From positions 1 to 64,000 of the forward strand of contig CAKOYU010000001.1 in NCBI GenBank assembly GCA_934130975.1: DNA of 64,000 nucleotides, read 5' to 3'. The notes beneath the pieces are model-generated. The model was not told where the DNA came from and ran no database searches. It saw nothing but the letters and a program-made list of their open reading frames with translations. The stretch comes from an uncultured Clostridia bacterium. GTDB taxonomy: Bacteria > Bacillota > Clostridia > TANB77 > CAG-508. Below, piece by piece: positions 16,293-25,869 of the stretch (positions are counted from its first letter, which is position 1; every line of letters starts with the position of its first letter). Made by a program: the position numbers and the translations under genes.

Positions 16293-17303
16293 TTAATCTT
16301 TTTTATAAGAAAGAATTGCAAAAATTTGTATTATGCCTATATATCCAAAAAAAGGATATAGCAAATTAACTAATTTTGAGAACCCAATTTTTGAAATTAA
16401 AAGACTAGTTATGCACATAAACACAACAAACTGTGGATAACACCTTCTATTTTTGCACATATTTTGTAAAAACCCTATTCCTAAAGAAATAGCTGTAGTA
16501 AAAATTGATGCTAAAATTATAAATGCATAAATAATTTTATATTTCGGAAAAAAATTGGTTATTACATATACAACCGGCATTTCTAATAATTTCATTTCAA
16601 CATCACATTTTATTAATATCATATAAATTAAAGTAGACATAGTTATCATCAATATACTACATAATATTGATATATATTTTATGTTTTTCTGTTTTGTTAT
16701 TTGATCTTTTATTGATATTAATGTTGGTATTAATAATATGATATTGTAACTGCAATAAACTATACTACTTAATAACCAACCTTTTTTGGTTGTTAATATA
16801 TCTGTATTAATATCTATTGTTAATAAATTTTGAAATCCTATTAAAATTACAAAAATTAATAATAATGGTACTAGAAATTCACTTACTTTAAGTACTCCTT
16901 TTACACTTGTAAAAAATACTATTGCTGTCAAAATTGCTAATATAGCACTTCCTATAATACTGTTTATCCCTAATTCTTGTTCAAAATATGCCCCAAATCC
17001 TGCAATCATTATATAAAATGTAACTAACAACAATATGTTTAATACTATATTTATTAGTCTTGTTATTTTAGAATTTCTTATAAAAATTTTTAGGAACTCA
17101 TTATAATTATCTATGTTCTTTTCACATATTATTTTTAAGGTTTTATAAATAACCAAACTAATTAAACAGCAAGTTACAACGATTCCTATTAATCCAACAT
17201 ATCCATATGAATAAAAAAAAGAATAAATTTCTTGGCCTGACGCAAAACCAGCCCCAATTAATGCACCTATGATTACTAATGTAATTGTAGATATTTCTTT
17301 CAT
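16293..17303 (-). CDS. YkvI-type membrane transporter-like protein
   Basis: A 336-aa polytopic protein with about ten membrane segments. The N-terminal IGALIGAGFASGQEIYSFF is the hallmark of YkvI-like proteins distantly related to amino-acid/sodium symporters (APC superfamily). ATG 17303 has RBS AAGAGGTG; a TTG 10 codons upstream is possible but lacks an RBS. The substrate is not known. It lies just downstream of the Gld-type ABC operon's terminator and has element B immediately after its stop. Confidence 0.82.
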   Translation of the reverse strand: MKEISTITLVIIGALIGAGFASGQEIYSFFYSYGYVGLIGIVVTCCLISLVIYKTLKIICEKNIDNYNEFLKIFIRNSKITRLINIVLNILLLVTFYIMIAGFGAYFEQELGINSIIGSAILAILTAIVFFTSVKGVLKVSEFLVPLLLIFVILIGFQNLLTIDINTDILTTKKGWLLSSIVYCSYNIILLIPTLISIKDQITKQKNIKYISILCSILMITMSTLIYMILIKCDVEMKLLEMPVVYVITNFFPKYKIIYAFIILASIFTTAISLGIGFLQNMCKNRRCYPQFVVFMCITSLLISKIGFSKLVNLLYPFFGYIGIIQIFAILSYKKD

Positions 17304-17350
17304 ATGCACCTCTTGTATTAGTATATTACTCAAATTTCAATTTATACAAA

Positions 17351-17374
17351 AAGAGTACCAAAATTGGTACTCTT
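17351..17374 (-). terminator. Terminator of the Gld-type ABC operon
   Basis: A 10-bp perfect stem AAGAGTACCA/TGGTACTCTT with a 4-nt loop and a T-run on the minus strand, 9 bp after the GldG-like stop. Confidence 0.88.
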
Positions 17375-17382
17375 AAATAATT

Positions 17383-18891
17383 TTATGCTTTTCTTCTTCT
17401 AAAAATCCATACCACTATTCCTACAAATATAATAATCATAGGAACAACGAAGATTATTGTTTTTATAATAACATCTTCTTGATCAGAAACAGTATATTTT
17501 TCTGATTCATTTGTTTTTCTAATTATAATTGTATCATTTCTTTCTGTTAGATGAGAAATTGAATTTAGTACTACATCTTTATTATTATATAATTCAGATG
17601 CATAAGTATAATATTGTGTATTTATTGATACAGATATATCTGATGCAAATAATTCATTTGAATATATTATTAATTTTGAAGTTTTATCATCTGAAATTGT
17701 TTTTTCTGCATAAGCTCCAATTACAGCACTACCTTCATCTTTATCTTCATCAGTTTTTGATGATGATTTTGCATTAAAGTTTGTTCTAACAAATGCTGTA
17801 TCTCCTGTTGATGCAATTGTTTCATGTGTTACTCCTAATTCTTTTAGTTTATCATCATCTGCAAAATTAATCTTTCCTGCATTTATTGCACACATTTTTA
17901 TTTTCATATCTAATTTATTCATAAAGCTTGCACTAACATCTTCAATTATTGTGTTTGGAGCGTTTTGCAACATTTTACTACTATCTTGTTCAATTAAAGC
18001 TCCATATTCAATAGAAATTCCATATTGATCTAGTATTTTATTAAAGTTTGGTGTTTTAATATCTAACATATTTTGAGATGTAAGCATTAATATCTTTCCA
18101 CCATTATTTATATATTCTACTATTTTATCTGCTTCTACTTCTGTTAAATCTTGTGCTAATGTTGTAATTACTAAACAGTCACAGTCTGATGGAATTTCAC
18201 CTTTTGATAATATGTCCAAATAATCAACATCATTTGATTCATCTTTCAATTCTGTAACTATAGTTGATAATGCTTTTTCTGTGTCATAATAAGTTTTTCC
18301 AGAAAGTATATATATATGTGGTTTTTGATCTACTGTTACTTCTACAATAGCATTTGTCATTGCTTCTTCTGTTTTATCTATTTGTTTATAAGTTGAATAA
18401 TCATATGTGTATAAATCACTTATAGATAATGTTTTTTCTTTTTCACCTGATTTTACAACTATTAAATTTCCAGATGCCTCAATATTATATTTTGTTTGTA
18501 AATCAACTCTTGATGATAAATCGTCTATTTTTTCAACAGTTATTTTTTTATTTACTGCTTCATATTTACTTGCATATTCATTTACATAGTCGTAACTACT
18601 CATATTGATTAATTCTATTGTTACATCTTTGTCTATGTTTTTTACTTTGTTCTTAGATTCATCTGATAAAGAGTATAACTTTTTTGATGTACAATCTATA
18701 TCTTCTACCTTTATTTTTGATACTCCCCAGTTGATTAATACGTAGCAAGCGATTACTATTGCTACTAAAAGAAGAGTTGTTGTACCTTTTAATAGCCATT
18801 TGTTTTTTAAAACTGAGAAAAATTTATTTGTCTTTTTCTCTTTTTTAACTTTAACCTTTTTCTCCTTTTTCATTTTTTTCTCTTTCTTCAC
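17383..18891 (-). CDS. GldG-like ABC transporter auxiliary protein
   Basis: A 502-aa protein with a Lys-rich cytoplasmic start, one membrane segment (about 36-55), a large extracytoplasmic region and a C-terminal membrane segment (about 476-495) ending RRRKA. The SKKLYSLSDESKN start of the outer region and the 'HIYILSGKTY' and 'GGKILMLTSQNM' strands match GldG/ABC_transp_aux proteins, which pair with GldA and GldF. It is third in the operon. In Bacteroidota the complex serves gliding; in Bacillota the substrate is unknown. Confidence 0.85.
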   Translation of the reverse strand: MKKEKKMKKEKKVKVKKEKKTNKFFSVLKNKWLLKGTTTLLLVAIVIACYVLINWGVSKIKVEDIDCTSKKLYSLSDESKNKVKNIDKDVTIELINMSSYDYVNEYASKYEAVNKKITVEKIDDLSSRVDLQTKYNIEASGNLIVVKSGEKEKTLSISDLYTYDYSTYKQIDKTEEAMTNAIVEVTVDQKPHIYILSGKTYYDTEKALSTIVTELKDESNDVDYLDILSKGEIPSDCDCLVITTLAQDLTEVEADKIVEYINNGGKILMLTSQNMLDIKTPNFNKILDQYGISIEYGALIEQDSSKMLQNAPNTIIEDVSASFMNKLDMKIKMCAINAGKINFADDDKLKELGVTHETIASTGDTAFVRTNFNAKSSSKTDEDKDEGSAVIGAYAEKTISDDKTSKLIIYSNELFASDISVSINTQYYTYASELYNNKDVVLNSISHLTERNDTIIIRKTNESEKYTVSDQEDVIIKTIIFVVPMIIIFVGIVVWIFRRRKA

Positions 18892-18906
18892 GATTCTCTC
18901 TCCTAT

Positions 18907-19590
18907 CTATTTTACTAATTTTCTTCTTTGCATTACAATTATGGTAAATGCTATAAACATTGCCATAAGTGTTAATGGTCCTACAACATCAGTTAGTGAA
19001 ATTACTCCTGTTGGGAATTTTTGATAATAACTCATTATTGAAACTTCTGGTAATCCAATATCTAAGTCTGATGTAAATAAAGTTATTATTAAAAATGCTA
19101 TTGTTATAATTCCTGCAATTATTTGATTTTCTGTTATACTTGATGCGAACATTCCTACTGCAATTGCTGCAGCACTAATTAGTAAAAATCCTAGCATTGT
19201 AGCTAATAATACTAATATATTTGGACTTCCAAAATAGCACATTATTCCAAAATACATAAATGATATTAATAATGCTATAATTATTACAGTCATTGCTGCA
19301 AAAAATTTTCCAAATACAACTCCTGGTATTCCTACTTGTGATGTTAGTATTAATTGCTCTGTTCCATTTTTTCTTTCTTCTGCAAACATTCTCATTGTTA
19401 ATATTGGCACTGTTATTATTAGTCCATATAATGCTACATAAAAATATAAACCACCTAAATCTATACTTCCAGAACCTACTGCTGTTAAGTAGAAAAATAC
19501 ACTACATACTAATAAAAGTATTCCTATTACTACATATCCTATTGGAGATAAAAAGTAGCTTTTTAACTCTTTTTTATATACTGCCCACAT
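18907..19590 (-). CDS. ABC-2 type permease (GldF-like)
   Basis: A 227-aa permease with six hydrophobic segments. It contains MWAVYKKELKSYFLSPIGY and RMFAEERKNGTEQLILTS, characteristic of GldF/NosY-like ABC-2 permeases. Its start overlaps the last base of the ATPase stop codon and the GldG-like gene follows 15 bp later, so all three subunits form one operon. Confidence 0.9.
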   Translation of the reverse strand: MWAVYKKELKSYFLSPIGYVVIGILLLVCSVFFYLTAVGSGSIDLGGLYFYVALYGLIITVPILTMRMFAEERKNGTEQLILTSQVGIPGVVFGKFFAAMTVIIIALLISFMYFGIMCYFGSPNILVLLATMLGFLLISAAAIAVGMFASSITENQIIAGIITIAFLIITLFTSDLDIGLPEVSIMSYYQKFPTGVISLTDVVGPLTLMAMFIAFTIIVMQRRKLVK

Positions 19591-20666
19591 TATTCTTGTC
19601 CCCCTTCTTCTTGTTTATTTTCTTCTTGAGTTTTTTCTTCAATTTCAGTTGTTTCCTCTTCTTTTTTATCATCTTTAGAATCTTCTTTTATTTCTGATTT
19701 TACTTCATCTTTTACTTCATCATGTACTTCTTCTTTATTTTCGATTAATTGCATAAATGCATCTTCTAAAGTAACATCAGATTTCTTCATTTCGAATATA
19801 GTTATTCCTTCTTTTGCAAAAGTTTCAAATATATTTTTTCTTAAATCTATATCTGAATTTGCAGTTATCATATACTTTTTAGTATTATCTTCATTCTCTG
19901 TAATTAATTTTACTTCTTTTATCTCTGGTAATTTTTCTATTATATTGTCCATTTTATTTTCTTTGTCTTCTACTGTTACATATACTGAATTATCTGTAAC
20001 AACTTTTTTCTCTAGATTTTCCGGTGTGTCAATAGCTACTATTTGTCCATTATTTATAATAATAACTCTATTACAAATTTGGCTAACTTCTGACAATATA
20101 TGAGAACTTAATATTACTGTATGTTCTTTTCCTAGTTCCTTTATTAAAGCTCTTATTTCCGTAACTTGTTTTGGATCTAATCCGACTGTTGGTTCGTCAA
20201 GAATTATTACTTTAGGGTTACTTACTAAAGCTCCTGCCATGCTGACTCTTTGTTTATATCCTCTAGATAAATTTCTCGTTAGTTTATTTTGTACATCTTG
20301 TAATCCTGTCTCTTCGATTGCTTTTTGTACTTTGTCCTTTTTTTCTTTCTTAGGTACTCCCTTTAATTCTGCCATATATGTTACAAATTCTTTAACAGTT
20401 AAGTCACTATATAATGGCACTCCTTCTGGCATATACCCAATTTGTCTTTTAGCTTTTCTAGGTTTTTTAGAAATGTCATAACCATCTACGATTATTCTTC
20501 CTGATGTTGGTTCGATAAAACCTGTAATCATGTTCATTGTCGTACTTTTACCTGCACCATTTGGTCCTAAAAATCCTACAATTTCTCCTTCATCAATTTC
20601 AAAATTGATATTGTTTACGGCAGTAAAGCTTCCGTATTTTTTTGTAATGTTTTCAACTTGAATCAC
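19590..20666 (-). CDS. ABC transporter ATP-binding protein (GldA-like) with charged C-terminal tail
   Basis: A 358-aa ATPase: Walker A GPNGAGKST, Q-loop region, signature LSRGYKQRV, Walker B VIILDEPTVGLD and the switch His in LSSHILSEV. Residues about 215-310 form the accessory domain usual in this subfamily. The last about 45 residues are a Glu/Lys-rich low-complexity tail absent from most homologues. It starts with GTG at 20666 behind GAGGAGG. It is the first gene of the operon with the permease and GldG-like protein. Confidence 0.92.
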   Translation of the reverse strand: MIQVENITKKYGSFTAVNNINFEIDEGEIVGFLGPNGAGKSTTMNMITGFIEPTSGRIIVDGYDISKKPRKAKRQIGYMPEGVPLYSDLTVKEFVTYMAELKGVPKKEKKDKVQKAIEETGLQDVQNKLTRNLSRGYKQRVSMAGALVSNPKVIILDEPTVGLDPKQVTEIRALIKELGKEHTVILSSHILSEVSQICNRVIIINNGQIVAIDTPENLEKKVVTDNSVYVTVEDKENKMDNIIEKLPEIKEVKLITENEDNTKKYMITANSDIDLRKNIFETFAKEGITIFEMKKSDVTLEDAFMQLIENKEEVHDEVKDEVKSEIKEDSKDDKKEEETTEIEEKTQEENKQEEGGQE

Positions 20667-20699
20667 GAATTTTTCCTCCTCATTTCTTGTTCTTTGCTC

Positions 20700-20728
20700 A
20701 TATTACCATTTTCTTTTATGTTTGTAAA
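20700..20728 (-). promoter_or_regulatory. Promoter of the Gld-type ABC operon
   Basis: Minus strand -35 TTTACA (20723-20728), 17-nt spacer, -10 TAATAT (20700-20705), followed by GAGGAGG and GTG. Confidence 0.65.
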
Positions 20729-20749
20729 GTTTTTTCACTTAAATTTCAC

Positions 20750-20777
20750 AAAAGGGGTCAAAAGTGACGCCCCTTTT
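20750..20777 (-). terminator. Hairpin terminator after the LPQTG gene
   Basis: AAAAGGGG pairs with CCCCTTTT around a TCA/TGA extension with a 2-nt bulge. A similar GACGC-CTTTT motif at about 20802-20816 may form an alternative pairing. It ends the minus-strand transcript from 20845. Confidence 0.65.
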
Positions 20778-20844
20778 TAACAACTTTAATGTTAAAAAAA
20801 GTGCGTCTCTTTTGTTTACTTTATTATAATATTATATTTAATAT

Positions 20845-22140
20845 TTATATCAATTTTATTTTATTGTATTTGATATATGTAAATACTGAACCACATATTA
20901 ATGAGATTATACTTAAAATTAACCCTATTTCTACACCTGTTTGAGGTAATTTGCCAGTTGCCATAGTTGTATCTTTTGGAATTTCTTTGCCACTGTTATC
21001 ATAACTAATTTGGTCTGTGCTAGTCTTATCAGAGCTTCCGTTATTTGTAGTTCCTGTATTACTGTTTCCTTTATTATTATTGTTATTGTTTGAAGCTTCA
21101 ACTACAGTGACTGTACATGTTGCTTTTTTGGCTCCATCTTGTGATGTTACTGTAATAATTGTTGAGCCTATTTTTTTTGGTGTTATTTTTCCTCCATTAT
21201 CCACTGTAGCAACTGATTCATCACTAGAACTCCATGTTACAATTTTGTTTGTAGCATTTGAAGGATTAAATGTTGGAATAAGTGTTATTGTTTTTCCTAA
21301 TTCAACTTTTTCTGTTTTTGGTAATGAAATTCCTTCTAAGTCTATATCTGGTTGCAAATTATCAACTAATATGCATCCATAAAGATTTTTTATATTATTT
21401 CCTGAAAAATATACCCACATATAATATAGTCCAGTATCTGGAACTGATATATTTTTTTGCGTATAACCATATCCAATCTTATTATTATAGATATCACTTC
21501 CATTCCACGCATCCCAAGTATTCCAATTAGAATTAGGTACTGTTGTTTTTAACATACTTTCCAATTCTAATACATTTCCATTTTGGGCTTTTATTTCTTT
21601 ATATTTATTTATAATATTAACATCTTCAATTTTTTCATATTGGTAGTATGCTTCACTATTGCTCGCGTTTCTTAACGCAATTTGAATACAATTATCTCCA
21701 CCTATATCAAATTGTTTACCATTAGGAATTACCGTATAATTAGTAACTTGTAAGAATGGTGTTTTTAAATCAACACTATATGATTGTACCACAACTGTAT
21801 CTGCTGTTTTATCTTTAATTGTAATATATCCAGTATCAACTGCATCAATAACATCTCTTAAATCTTTTGTAGTAGTAATTACATCAATAATTGCTGTTGT
21901 TTCAGTATATTCTGTAATTAAATGCCATGTTCCCACCTCTGTTGCCTGAGTTTTTGTAAGTCCAAATTCATATTCATGTGTTTTGTCTAAAGTTAATCCT
22001 TTAAATTCAAATTTCATACTGCAATTATTTGAATATATATTTCTTGTTACTGTTATTTCAGTTGCCTGTGAAATATTAGGTAATATCAATATAATTGCCA
22101 ACACTATAAAAATCAAAGTCATATATCTAATTTTTTTCAT
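20845..22140 (-). CDS. LPQTG-anchored surface protein with Big_2 domain
   Basis: A 431-aa secreted protein with a signal peptide (about 1-26), a unique beta-rich region to residue about 270, one bacterial Ig-like Big_2 domain (about 272-350, ending ATCTVTVVE), an Asn/Thr/Ser linker, then a true sortase signal: LPQTG at 398-402, a hydrophobic stretch and a Lys-containing tail. It should be covalently attached to peptidoglycan, so the genome must carry a housekeeping sortase, although none is in this window. It is last of a four-gene run that starts with the SPFH gene. Confidence 0.88.
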   Translation of the reverse strand: MKKIRYMTLIFIVLAIILILPNISQATEITVTRNIYSNNCSMKFEFKGLTLDKTHEYEFGLTKTQATEVGTWHLITEYTETTAIIDVITTTKDLRDVIDAVDTGYITIKDKTADTVVVQSYSVDLKTPFLQVTNYTVIPNGKQFDIGGDNCIQIALRNASNSEAYYQYEKIEDVNIINKYKEIKAQNGNVLELESMLKTTVPNSNWNTWDAWNGSDIYNNKIGYGYTQKNISVPDTGLYYMWVYFSGNNIKNLYGCILVDNLQPDIDLEGISLPKTEKVELGKTITLIPTFNPSNATNKIVTWSSSDESVATVDNGGKITPKKIGSTIITVTSQDGAKKATCTVTVVEASNNNNNNKGNSNTGTTNNGSSDKTSTDQISYDNSGKEIPKDTTMATGKLPQTGVEIGLILSIISLICGSVFTYIKYNKIKLI

Positions 22141-22186
22141 AATTTTATCCTTTCTCGTATTTAAAATAATTTATCCTACGTTCTTT

Positions 22187-22639
22187 TTACATTTTAAAAG
22201 ATTCGTCATCTTGTTTATGTAAAAATGCATAAGCCACAAGACTTATTGTTCCTATCCACATTGCATAAAATCCTATATTATAATATTTAAATGACTTCAT
22301 ACCTAAAGTTGATGTCATATATATAGCAAACACCGCTGCTATTACTGTAGGAATAAGTGAAAATTTAGGATTATCACAGTCTTGTATCTTTTTTCCAATA
22401 TTACTATTAAATAAAGATGGTACATATTTTTTTACTAAATCTTTAAATATAAATAGTAAATTAGCTAATGCTAACAGCATTATAATCTTACCTTCCCAAT
22501 ATCCCCATAAAGAAATTGAATATTTATATCCCCATATGTTATATTTTACATATGGCATTATTGTACCTAATACCAGCCCTGCAATTCCTATTGCACCTAA
22601 AATTCTTGTTTTTTTACATTTTTCTATAATATTATTCAT
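22187..22639 (-). CDS. Hypothetical four-TM membrane protein
   Basis: A 150-aa protein with four hydrophobic segments (about 13-30, 47-66, 92-110, 122-140) and a charged tail. I do not recognise a family. It sits 40 bp after the zinc-ribbon protein gene and 47 bp before the LPQTG gene, so it is likely cotranscribed with them. Confidence 0.7.
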   Translation of the reverse strand: MNNIIEKCKKTRILGAIGIAGLVLGTIMPYVKYNIWGYKYSISLWGYWEGKIIMLLALANLLFIFKDLVKKYVPSLFNSNIGKKIQDCDNPKFSLIPTVIAAVFAIYMTSTLGMKSFKYYNIGFYAMWIGTISLVAYAFLHKQDDESFKM

Positions 22640-22678
22640 TTTATCCCCTTCTTCGTATATATTTTTTTACATTAATAA

Positions 22679-24082
22679 CTATTTTAAAATTGAATTAAAC
22701 ATTGTTTCACTTATGCTCTGACCGCTAACTTCTGTATTATTAGCACCTTCTATTCTTGAATTTGAAAGGCCTCTTTTATGCTTAATAAAATTATCAATCT
22801 TTGTCAAATTAAATATTTTTTTCTTTGTTTCTGTTTCATGATGATGTCTTGCATTTGAATTTCGATATCTTAAATACATTACCAAGAAATATACAAATCC
22901 AGATAATAAAAATATCCACTCATATTCAAAATCCATTAATTGTGTAGCTATCCATCCAAATAATTCTACAATACAAGAAACAGCAAACAATTTTGGCATA
23001 TGTATTGGTACACTTCCCATAGTTTCTTTTGTTCTTGCATTAACAGCTACATAGTGTAATATGCTATCATTCTCCCCCTTTTTTTGCTGGTAACTATATA
23101 ACCATACTGGTAGATATGCTGTTTTCCATTGTTTACCTTTTACATTTAGTTGTTCTACTTGCCAATTAACACCTCTGTCATATTCTTTTAAGCTTTCATT
23201 TGCTGCAAATCTTGCTATATCTTTACTTTGTGTATCAACTAATGTTCTTAAATCATCTATATTTGTATCACGTCTTTCTGAAGTATATCCCTTCAAATAA
23301 TTTGCATTATATTTAACACTATTCTCAATATCAAATGGCATAATAGCATTTATAACATTATTAGTTTTATTAGATTGTCTTTTCAATTTGTCTGAACTTG
23401 ACTCAACTGTCAGCCCCTCTATTGTCAAATCGAAATCACGTCCAACTTCATATAAATCTGCATCATAATATGTTTGTTGACTATTTCCTCTTTCACGAGT
23501 GTATCTTCTAACTTCATGTTCACCATATCCTGAAAAATGTGCATGTGAATTAACATCAACTACCATATATGGAAAATAAACCCCCATTATATTATCTGTT
23601 GTAAATTCTTCTCTAAATTTAGGATGAGCAAAAAATTTTCTTTTTCCTACAAAATCTTCAATTTGCTTTTTAGCTTCTGCCTTTGTTAAATTAAATGGTA
23701 ATACTACATCTGGAATAGTACCATTAGGAATCTGCTGATTCACAGATAATGTATTCCTACACCAATGGCACCTAGCTTGAGTACTTTCAGCTGTATCTAT
23801 AACTACTTCTGCACCACAACTACTACACTTTAATGTTATTATGTTTTGTGTTTCTTCTGCAATATTCTGTGTACCAGATCCTATTATTTCACCTTCAAGT
23901 TTAGTTATATCAGTTTCCATTCCTTGTACTTTTTCAGGTTCAAATTCATGTCTGCAAAAATTACATCTTAATTTACCAGTTTTTGCATTTACAGAAATAT
24001 CTGTGGCACCACACATAGGGCATTTGTTTTGTCCATCTTTTGAACCTTCGTCAGTTCGGATAATCTTTGGTTCAACACTCAC
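22679..24082 (-). CDS. TFIIB-type zinc-ribbon membrane protein, partner of the SPFH protein
   Basis: A 467-aa protein with two N-terminal zinc ribbons (CPMCG...CNFC and CSSCG...CHWC, residues about 21-110), a soluble middle region (PDVVLPFNL, KKFFAHPKF-type segment) and two C-terminal membrane segments (about 360-400), followed by a basic tail. Start is GTG at 24082 with GGGGGTG. It lies 3 bp after the SPFH gene; this zinc-ribbon/SPFH pairing is common in Bacillota. A membrane microdomain or stress role is inferred. Confidence 0.82.
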   Translation of the reverse strand: MSVEPKIIRTDEGSKDGQNKCPMCGATDISVNAKTGKLRCNFCRHEFEPEKVQGMETDITKLEGEIIGSGTQNIAEETQNIITLKCSSCGAEVVIDTAESTQARCHWCRNTLSVNQQIPNGTIPDVVLPFNLTKAEAKKQIEDFVGKRKFFAHPKFREEFTTDNIMGVYFPYMVVDVNSHAHFSGYGEHEVRRYTRERGNSQQTYYDADLYEVGRDFDLTIEGLTVESSSDKLKRQSNKTNNVINAIMPFDIENSVKYNANYLKGYTSERRDTNIDDLRTLVDTQSKDIARFAANESLKEYDRGVNWQVEQLNVKGKQWKTAYLPVWLYSYQQKKGENDSILHYVAVNARTKETMGSVPIHMPKLFAVSCIVELFGWIATQLMDFEYEWIFLLSGFVYFLVMYLRYRNSNARHHHETETKKKIFNLTKIDNFIKHKRGLSNSRIEGANNTEVSGQSISETMFNSILK

Positions 24083-24085
24083 TTT

Positions 24086-25231
24086 TTACACCCCCAGAAG
24101 TCTTTTTTTCTGCTCATCATAATCTTCTTGTGTAATAAGTCCTGCATCAAGCATTTCTTTATATTTTTTCAACTTTTCCATTGGGTCTTCTTGTACTTGT
24201 TGTACGGGTTGTTGTAATCCTCCCATTGCTCCGCCAACAGCATTCATTCCCATTCCCATAAATGCCATATTTCCGGCTCCTCCGTTTTCTCCAGCTGCTT
24301 GAAATCCTCTTGCTACAGATTGTTGCATAAATGAATTTCCTCTTGCACCTGACAAAGCATCAGCTTTCCTTACATCACTTAATAATTTCTTTGTATCTTC
24401 ATCATATTCGATTGCTTGTATTGCAACTTTAACAATTTCAAGACCTCTATCTGTTTTCCATTGATATGCGTCTTCTACTGCTTGTGATAAAGATTTTGCA
24501 AATCCTATTTGATCTCCTTGAATTTTATTTATACGATTTCCCTTATCAGGGTCATTTGTATAATTTGAAAATCCTGCTGATAAACTACTTACTACCTCAT
24601 TAAATAACTGTGCTCCTGCATCATTATCCATGTCAGCAAAATCAAAAACTTCTCCATCTGATAAATAAGAAACTGGCACAAAATTTTTGATAAATAAAAT
24701 CGGGTCAACTATTTTCAATGTATATGTTCCTCTTGTTACTGCTCCTACTTGTGCATTAAAATATACATCATCCCAATATATTTCAGCTTGAGTTCCAAAT
24801 CTATTATTAGGTATTTCTTTTAAATTTACATAGAATACTGATTGTTGAGAACCTGGTTGACCACCATATTTAAACCTTTCCCAACTTTGAGTGATTAAAG
24901 AAGATACTATTCCGTCTCCTGCGAAAATAGATTTTGCATTAGGGTCATTTGATGTAAATATAAATCCTCCTGGTTCTGTAATACATCCTGTTATTGCTCC
25001 TTCTTGCATAGTAATAAGTGCTGTACCCTCTGGCACAACTATTTTACTTCCATTTGAAATAATATTGTTTGAACCTTTAGTATTTGCTCCTCTCCCTACA
25101 TTTGTTCCTTTTGCTATTGCTGGATAAATACCTGCAGTTGCTGGAACTCCAGGCATAGGAACTATAAAATCTTCCCATTGGTCTGCAAATGTTCCTCCAA
25201 TTGCTCCCGTAAATGCTTTAATAAAGCCCAT
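24086..25231 (-). CDS. SPFH domain protein with C-terminal SHOCT domain (YdjI-like)
   Basis: A 381-aa SPFH/virion-core-like protein. Its start MGFIKAFTGAIGGTFADQW and the strands GTALITMQEGAITGC and YTLKIVDPILF fit YdjI-type SPFH proteins. A Gly/Met/Gln-rich linker leads to a SHOCT module at the end (LKKYKEMLDAGLITQEDYD). SPFH proteins oligomerise at membranes, and B. subtilis YdjI belongs to an envelope-stress operon. RBS AAAGGAGG precedes ATG 25231. Confidence 0.88.
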   Translation of the reverse strand: MGFIKAFTGAIGGTFADQWEDFIVPMPGVPATAGIYPAIAKGTNVGRGANTKGSNNIISNGSKIVVPEGTALITMQEGAITGCITEPGGFIFTSNDPNAKSIFAGDGIVSSLITQSWERFKYGGQPGSQQSVFYVNLKEIPNNRFGTQAEIYWDDVYFNAQVGAVTRGTYTLKIVDPILFIKNFVPVSYLSDGEVFDFADMDNDAGAQLFNEVVSSLSAGFSNYTNDPDKGNRINKIQGDQIGFAKSLSQAVEDAYQWKTDRGLEIVKVAIQAIEYDEDTKKLLSDVRKADALSGARGNSFMQQSVARGFQAAGENGGAGNMAFMGMGMNAVGGAMGGLQQPVQQVQEDPMEKLKKYKEMLDAGLITQEDYDEQKKRLLGV

Positions 25232-25284
25232 AATTCTTCCTCCTTTTATAATAACTTGAATTTTACTTGTAGTTATTTATTTTA

Positions 25285-25313
25285 TTTATACCAAACCTGT
25301 CGAAAAATGTAAA
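25285..25313 (-). promoter_or_regulatory. Promoter of the SPFH operon
   Basis: Minus strand -35 TTTACA (25308-25313), 17-nt spacer, -10 TATAAA (25285-25290). Confidence 0.65.
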
Positions 25314-25368
25314 TAGTTTTTTATATTTTTATATATAATTTATGTATTATTTTTATATCTGTATATAT

Positions 25369-25397
25369 TTTAGAAAATCTTTCATAAATTATATAAT
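25369..25397 (+). promoter_or_regulatory. Promoter of the XRE regulator gene
   Basis: -35 TTTAGA (25369-25374), 17-nt spacer, -10 TATAAT (25392-25397), 36 nt before the start codon; divergent from the SPFH operon promoter. Confidence 0.6.
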
Positions 25398-25432
25398 ATT
25401 AAGAAATACTAATATTAGGCGAGGTGAATATA

Positions 25433-25825
25433 ATGTCTGGAAAAATTGATACAAGTAAACTTTCTAAAGAAGATTTCGAAGAAAAGAAAATAGAAGAACA
25501 AAGAAAAAAAGATATGGCAAAATATATAGGAAATAATATTCACCAATATCGTACTAGTATGAAACTAACCAGAGAACAATTAGCTGAAAAAAGTCACATA
25601 ACAGCAAGTCATTTATATCAACTTGAAATTGGTAATAGCATTCCATCTATAATAACTGTAATAGATATTTGTAATGCTTTAAATATAACTACAGCTCAAC
25701 TTACAGATAATCTTTTATATTGTAATGTTAATAAATATATCGAAGTAATTTCTAAAGACTTTAATAAATTATCGGAAAATAACAAAAAAGCAGTTATTCA
25801 ACTAATAGAAAATTTAATTGAATAA
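25433..25825 (+). CDS. XRE-family helix-turn-helix regulator
   Basis: A 130-aa protein starting at ATG 25433 behind GAGGTGA; a GTG inside the RBS is not the start. A charged N-terminal helix precedes an XRE domain (about residues 28-85: HQYRTSMKLTREQLAEKS, ITASHLYQLEIGNSIPS). The last 40 residues form a helix likely used for dimerisation. It is transcribed divergently from the SPFH operon and may regulate it. Confidence 0.88.
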   Translation: MSGKIDTSKLSKEDFEEKKIEEQRKKDMAKYIGNNIHQYRTSMKLTREQLAEKSHITASHLYQLEIGNSIPSIITVIDICNALNITTAQLTDNLLYCNVNKYIEVISKDFNKLSENNKKAVIQLIENLIE

Positions 25826-25829
25826 ACCT

Positions 25830-25865
25830 AAAAAAGTAGCAATCATACTCGATTACTACTTTTTT
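25830..25865. terminator. Bidirectional terminator between XRE and ABC-F genes
   Basis: AAAAAAGTAG pairs with CTACTTTTTT across a 16-nt loop, with T-rich flanks, between convergent genes. Confidence 0.82.
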
Positions 25866-25869
25866 GTTT